Below, piece after piece: positions 61,827 to 64,000 of a stretch of 64,000 nt of DNA. The position numbers and the translations under genes were made by a program. The DNA is taken from assembly GCF_900156865.1 (NCBI RefSeq), contig NZ_LT732529.1, positions 3,686,356-3,750,355 on the forward strand. The letters are read 5' to 3'. A model generated the notes under the pieces. The model was not told where the DNA came from and searched no databases. It saw only the letters and a list, made by a program, of their open reading frames with translations. The stretch's first letter is position 1; every line of letters starts with the position of its first letter. The stretch comes from Litchfieldia sinesaloumensis (lineage in GTDB: Bacteria; Bacillota; Bacilli; Bacillales; Bacillaceae_L).

Positions 61827-62945
61827 CTAAAATGGAATGTAAACCTTTATTTCTGTTCCGGTTCCTGGTTTACTATTCAATAGAAAAGTTCCATCTAAAT
61901 TTTCGGTCCTTTTTTTCATATTTCTCAATCCTAATGTCGGTATTTCCAAATTATTTTCGTGGTGGAAACCACAGCCATTATCCATAATGCTCATGGTTAC
62001 ACCAACTTCAGAGGCTTGAAAATCCAAAACGACCTCTGTTGTTTGAGAATGTTTTTTACAATTAGCTAGCGCCTCTTGTCCGATTCGCCACAATGCTTCT
62101 TCTACTTTTCCTGGAAGGCTTGTTGCACCTGTCAGTTTTGTTTCAATAGATAATCCTAGCATTTCTGCATAACTGCGTAAGGCGCTAATAAGGCCGTTTT
62201 CCAGACCATCCGGTCGTAATTGCCAGATTAAGGCTCTCATTTCCCCAAGAGCTTCTTGGGCTAAATCTTGTATATAGGTAAACGTCTCTTTTATGTCAGT
62301 GCTTTCAGTCATCTCAACCCCACCTCTTGCGGTAAGACTAAGAGAAAATAAGAGTTGATTAACGGAGTCATGCAAATCCCGAGCCAAACGGTTGCGCTCA
62401 GCAACAAGAGCGGTCTCTTGTTCGCGTTGCGTTAGTTTAATCCGTTTCAACGCGGTTCCGATTTGGTAGGCCACACTTTCTAGTAATGCAAGTTCATTTC
62501 TTTCAAAGTGAGTTTTATTGGGGGCACCCACATTCAGAATACCAAATCGTTCTTGGCCAGCGCGGAGCGGGACCGTTGCGTGATGGGATAGGCCACATGT
62601 TTCACCAGCACCCTCATCAAGGGCGTCCTCAATTCGTTTGCACTCGATTATATTCGTTGCCTTAGTGAGTTGTAGATTGTTGTACTTGTTTACACACCAA
62701 CATTTATCTTGGCACATTCGTTGCTTTTGATTAGCAGCTAGAGCAGGTGGGAGGGCTTCGTCAGCTACAAGGTGTTGAGTACCGCTGTCATCGATTAGAA
62801 AAATCCAACCTGTTTGTAATCCGGTTACTTGGAGTAGTTTCTTCAATACAACTGTCAACACTTTCTTTGTGTCTGTTCCTTCGTTTAAAAGCTCAGCAAT
62901 CTCTTTTAAAATAATACTTGATTGGTACCTATCTTCAACTGACAT
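61827..62945 (-). CDS. GAF-domain sensor histidine kinase (YhcY/AirS-like)
   Basis: A 372-residue soluble kinase without membrane segments. The GAF domain (~15-170) holds five Cys: 78, 82 and 84 (CQDKCWC), 102 and 117. The HisKA_3 motif is ARDLHDSVNQLL with His192, and the ATPase domain has EALANCKKHS, DNGCGFH and GTGTEIKV. In S. aureus AirS a Cys-ligated iron-sulfur cluster in this domain senses oxygen; a redox role here is inferred. GGGAGG precedes the ATG. Confidence 0.9.
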   Translation of the reverse strand: MSVEDRYQSSIILKEIAELLNEGTDTKKVLTVVLKKLLQVTGLQTGWIFLIDDSGTQHLVADEALPPALAANQKQRMCQDKCWCVNKYNNLQLTKATNIIECKRIEDALDEGAGETCGLSHHATVPLRAGQERFGILNVGAPNKTHFERNELALLESVAYQIGTALKRIKLTQREQETALVAERNRLARDLHDSVNQLLFSLSLTARGGVEMTESTDIKETFTYIQDLAQEALGEMRALIWQLRPDGLENGLISALRSYAEMLGLSIETKLTGATSLPGKVEEALWRIGQEALANCKKHSQTTEVVLDFQASEVGVTMSIMDNGCGFHHENNLEIPTLGLRNMKKRTENLDGTFLLNSKPGTGTEIKVYIPF

Positions 62946-63030
62946 TAAATTCCCTCCCTTAAGTCAAGTAACTGTCTATATTATAACTCGTTTTTAATTT
63001 TCAGACTTCCCTTTTTTCTAAGTTGTTGTG

Positions 63031-63280
63031 ATCGGTGCCCTGTACTCGCAATCCGCTCTAGCGAGGCCGAATCCCTTCACAGAGGGTAGTTATTGTAGGG
63101 TCTGCCTCAAGTAAGTGGTGTTGACGTCTGGGTCCTACGCAATGGGAACCCGCGAACCCTGTCAGGTCCGGAAGGAAGCAGCAGTAAGCGGACTCTCCCA
63201 TGTGCCGTAGGGTTGCCTGGACCGAGCTAACTGCTTGAGTAACGCCTGGGGTAACTATTCGACGGAAGGTGCACGGCAGT
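63031..63280 (+). ncRNA. ffs: Signal recognition particle RNA, long Bacillus type
   Basis: The SRP domain core CAGGTCCGGAAGGAAGCAGC (63164) is the Ffh-binding helix with its GGAA tetraloop. The conserved partners (CGCGAACCCTGTCA before, GCGGACTCTCCCATG after) and the distal Alu-type part are present, giving a ~250-nt RNA as in bacilli. Closing pairing GCCCTGTAC / GTGCACGGC supports the ends, which are approximate. Confidence 0.93.
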
Positions 63281-63294
63281 TATACTACATAAAT

Positions 63295-63323
63295 TAACTC
63301 ACTCATTCGGGTGAGTTTTTTTA
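63295..63323 (+). terminator. Terminator of the SRP RNA gene
   Basis: AACTCAC-TCATTCGG-GTGAGTT followed by a T run. Confidence 0.9.
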
Positions 63324-63461
63324 TTGTCTTGACGTAAGTGTCACCAGTTTTTGTTATATTCATCGCCACGTTGGGTTTTTAAGTGTGACTATTTCCATTT
63401 AGTATCGATTGTCTAGTACACTTAGAGTTTTTCCTATTTTTTAATGAATGTTATAATCACT

Positions 63462-63490
63462 TTGTACAGTATATTCACTTCCTGTATAAT
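63462..63490 (+). promoter_or_regulatory. Promoter of dnaX
   Basis: TTGTAC (63462), 17 bp, TATAAT (63485), 34 nt before the dnaX start. Confidence 0.75.
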
Positions 63491-63523
63491 AAGAGTTGAC
63501 GATAAGAAGGAGGGGCAAGATCA

Positions 63524-64000
63524 ATGGCATATCAAGCATTATACCGTGTCTTTCGGCCGCAGGCATTTCAAGATGTGGTGGGACAAGAACATATAACAAA
63601 AACTTTGCAGAATGCCCTTCTTCAAGAAAAATTTTCTCACGCCTATCTTTTTTCAGGACCAAGAGGGACAGGTAAAACAAGTGCTGCAAAGATTTTTGCT
63701 AAAGCAGTTAACTGTGAACGTTCTCCTGTTGCTGAACCTTGTAATGAATGTGCAGCATGCCGAGGGATTACAGACGGATCTATATCTGATGTGATTGAAA
63801 TCGATGCTGCATCAAACAACGGTGTTGATGAAATAAGAGATATTCGAGATAAGGTAAAGTACGCGCCAAGTGCTGTAAGATATAAGGTTTATATTATTGA
63901 TGAAGTACATATGCTTTCCATCGGTGCGTTTAATGCATTGTTAAAAACATTAGAAGAGCCTCCTAGACACGTCATATTTATTTTAGCAACTACAGAACCT
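63524..64000 (+). CDS. dnaX: DNA polymerase III subunits gamma/tau, N-terminal part (cut by window end)
   Basis: The first 159 residues of the clamp-loader ATPase: [20 protein letters not shown], Walker [11 protein letters not shown], a four-Cys zinc module ([16 protein letters not shown]), Walker [11 protein letters not shown] and the start of the SRC region. The frame is open to the window edge. AAGGAGGGG site. Position next to the SRP RNA gene matches Bacillus. Confidence 0.95.
   Translation, partial: MAYQALYRVFRPQAFQDVVGQEHITKTLQNALLQEKFSHAYLFSGPRGTGKTSAAKIFAKAVNCERSPVAEPCNECAACRGITDGSISDVIEIDAASNNGVDEIRDIRDKVKYAPSAVRYKVYIIDEVHMLSIGAFNALLKTLEEPPRHVIFILATTEP

Noticed and set aside
62946-63030. 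A tRNA gene next to the SRP RNA, as in some bacilli
   Set aside because: No cloverleaf or CCA-ended 75-nt segment can be found in this stretch; no tRNA gene was seen anywhere in the window.

Overview
The window is a core chromosomal segment of a low-GC, Gram-positive endospore-former-type bacterium of the family Bacillaceae. The evidence is the Bacillus gene order (rRNA, ctsR-mcsA-mcsB-clpC, radA, yacL, ispD-ispF, gltX, cysE-cysS, mrnC-rlmB-rae1, sigH, rpmG-secE-nusG, rplK-A-J-L, rpoB-rpoC, the str, S10, spc and alpha clusters, ecfA1-ecfA2-ecfT-truA, rplM-rpsI), strong Shine-Dalgarno sequences, frequent TTG/GTG starts and typical Bacillus leader RNAs. The genus cannot be fixed from this window; an alkaliphile/anaerobe-type Bacillaceae is a guess only.

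Layout. 1-2.6 kb: 3' part of a 23S rRNA gene. 2.8 kb: 5S rRNA and its terminator. 2.9-4.0 kb: a decayed second 5S copy and a decaying array of ~53-bp tandem repeats. 4.0-4.7 kb: an MgtC/SapB-family membrane protein. 4.8-9.5 kb: class III heat-shock operon (ctsR, mcsA, mcsB, clpC) behind a clear CtsR operator. 9.7-19.4 kb: radA, yacL, isoprenoid genes ispD/ispF, gltX, a cysteine T-box with cysE-cysS, then RNA-processing genes mrnC, rlmB and rae1. 19.5-24.8 kb: sigH, rpmG, secE, nusG, L11/L1, L10/L7-L12 with leader RNAs, and an rsmC-like methylase. 25.3-36.2 kb: rpoB, rpoC, an L7Ae-like protein, rpsL, rpsG and fusA. 36.3-52.9 kb: tuf and the contiguous S10-spc-alpha ribosomal cluster through rplQ. 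53.3-57.5 kb: ECF transporter module, truA, rplM and rpsI. 57.9-61.1 kb: accessory genes (squalene/phytoene-synthase-family protein, type 2 IPP isomerase, YhfC-type membrane protease, DUF3887-type lipoprotein). 61.2-62.9 kb, minus strand: a GAF histidine kinase/NarL-type regulator pair of the YhcYZ/AirSR kind. 63.0 kb: SRP RNA. 63.5 kb to the end: dnaX, cut by the window.

Most of the window is ordinary, highly conserved housekeeping DNA, and I did not find a convincing undescribed multi-gene system. The parts worth a second look are departures from the standard plan: no disA between radA and yacL; a frameshifted remnant of the KOW-domain gene between map and infA; the MgtC gene flanked by copies of a 53-bp repeat; intercistronic hairpins in the ribosomal clusters, including three in a row before fusA and one that would set the nusG SD-start distance; a pair of ~86-bp palindromic repeats after rpoB and rplQ; a Fur-like box overlapping a -10 before the isoprenoid genes; and an Asp-to-Asn change in the second metal motif of the squalene-synthase-family protein.
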